Part shown: positions 31,136 through 31,313 of the stretch, piece by piece
Layout of the letters: the number at the start of each line of letters is the position of its first letter
How positions within the stretch are numbered: position 1 is the first letter of the stretch
Notes under the pieces: generated by a model
The model's input: the letters and a program-made list of their open reading frames with translations, nothing else
Told to the model about the DNA's origin: nothing
Database searches by the model: none
Translations under genes and position numbers: made by a program
Assembly (NCBI GenBank): GCA_035293565.1
Contig: DATGMP010000143.1
Location: forward strand, 1 to 31,313
DNA: 31,313 bases
Direction: 5' to 3'
Origin: DATGMP01 sp035293565
Lineage (GTDB): Bacteria > Pseudomonadota > Alphaproteobacteria > BOG-932 > Roseiterribacteraceae

Positions 31136-31313
31136 CAAATACTGCGTCGCCGCGATCAGAAGCAACGACGGCGCAATGGCCGCCAACAGCGGGTTGAGGT
31201 CGAGCAGCAGGGCGACGAGGCTTGTGAGCTGTTGCGCCAAGGAAAACACGATTCCGATCGCCGTGCCGATCGCCAGGCGCTGGCCGCCGGTTCGGGCTCG
31301 TGGCGGCCCGAAC
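31115..31313 (-). CDS. LptF/LptG (YjgP/YjgQ)-family permease, C-terminal part only
   Basis: Only the last 65 codons are inside the window; the frame is open to the right edge and stops at a TAG (31117-31115). The product reads FGPPRARTGGQRLAIGTAIG, then a helix IVFSLAQQLTSLVALL and a final membrane helix LLAAIAPSLLLIAATQYL. This is the pattern of the last two transmembrane helices of LptF/LptG, the inner-membrane permease of the LPS export ABC transporter. Its stop overlaps the convergent phosphotransferase gene by 21 bp. Context suggests either the housekeeping LPS exporter or a paralogue devoted to sphingolipid export; the part seen cannot decide. Confidence 0.7.
   Translation of the reverse strand, partial: FGPPRARTGGQRLAIGTAIGIVFSLAQQLTSLVALLLDLNPLLAAIAPSLLLIAATQYLSNRAAA

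Noticed and set aside
1..31313. Search by eye for CRISPR arrays, tRNA genes, insertion sequences and phage genes
   Set aside because: No regularly spaced repeats, cloverleaf-like segments, transposase motifs or phage proteins were found.

Overview
The window is GC-rich DNA with short intergenic gaps and many ATGA or TGATG gene overlaps. Gene content points to an alphaproteobacterium, probably Hyphomicrobiales/Rhizobiales-like: a GroEL tail followed by a tiny basic protein of a type I associate with that group, a class A PBP, a NodT-type outer-membrane factor and a bacterial sphingolipid locus. Genus cannot be read from this sequence. No tRNA, rRNA, CRISPR array or intact transposase was seen.

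Left part (1-15.4 kb): the 3' end of groEL with a 44-residue basic protein; a PBP1A-type peptidoglycan synthase; an HU-like protein (minus); a secreted formylglycine-type arylsulfatase; then a complete tripartite RND efflux operon (adaptor, pump, outer-membrane lipoprotein) behind a promoter that overlaps a 19-bp near-palindrome. A NUDIX hydrolase and a nitroreductase follow on the minus strand. The gaps hold gene debris: the last 29 codons of a TonB-dependent receptor, the signal-peptide end of another gene, and the tail of an amidohydrolase.

Middle part (15.4-21.7 kb, all minus): an eight-gene operon read from 21.6 kb down to 15.4 kb. It encodes a four-subunit 2-oxoacid:ferredoxin oxidoreductase (gamma, ferredoxin, alpha, beta), a TetR regulator, a small cupin, a D-2-hydroxyacid dehydrogenase and an AMP-forming ligase whose C-terminal catalytic lysine is replaced by glutamine. 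A good sigma70-like promoter, a 15-bp perfect palindrome and the terminator of the preceding operon are packed into about 75 bp upstream. The substrate is unknown.

Right part (21.7-31.3 kb): the most interesting region. A minus-strand operon carries fatty acyl-AMP ligase, an SDR/epimerase-type reductase (CerR-like), a dedicated acyl carrier protein, serine palmitoyltransferase, a di-iron fatty-acid/sterol hydroxylase-family membrane protein, a GNAT-type acyltransferase resembling the bacterial ceramide synthase, and finally a fusion of myo-inositol-1-phosphate synthase with a nucleotidyltransferase that resembles archaeal CTP:inositol-1-phosphate cytidylyltransferase. A divergent gene encodes a CDP-alcohol phosphotransferase, and the window ends in the tail of an LptF/LptG-like permease. 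Together these suggest a pathway that makes a hydroxylated ceramide and decorates it with phosphoinositol from CDP-inositol, the reverse of the usual CDP-lipid logic, followed by export. The five ceramide functions match the set known in Caulobacter; the inositol branch is inference and is the candidate new system.
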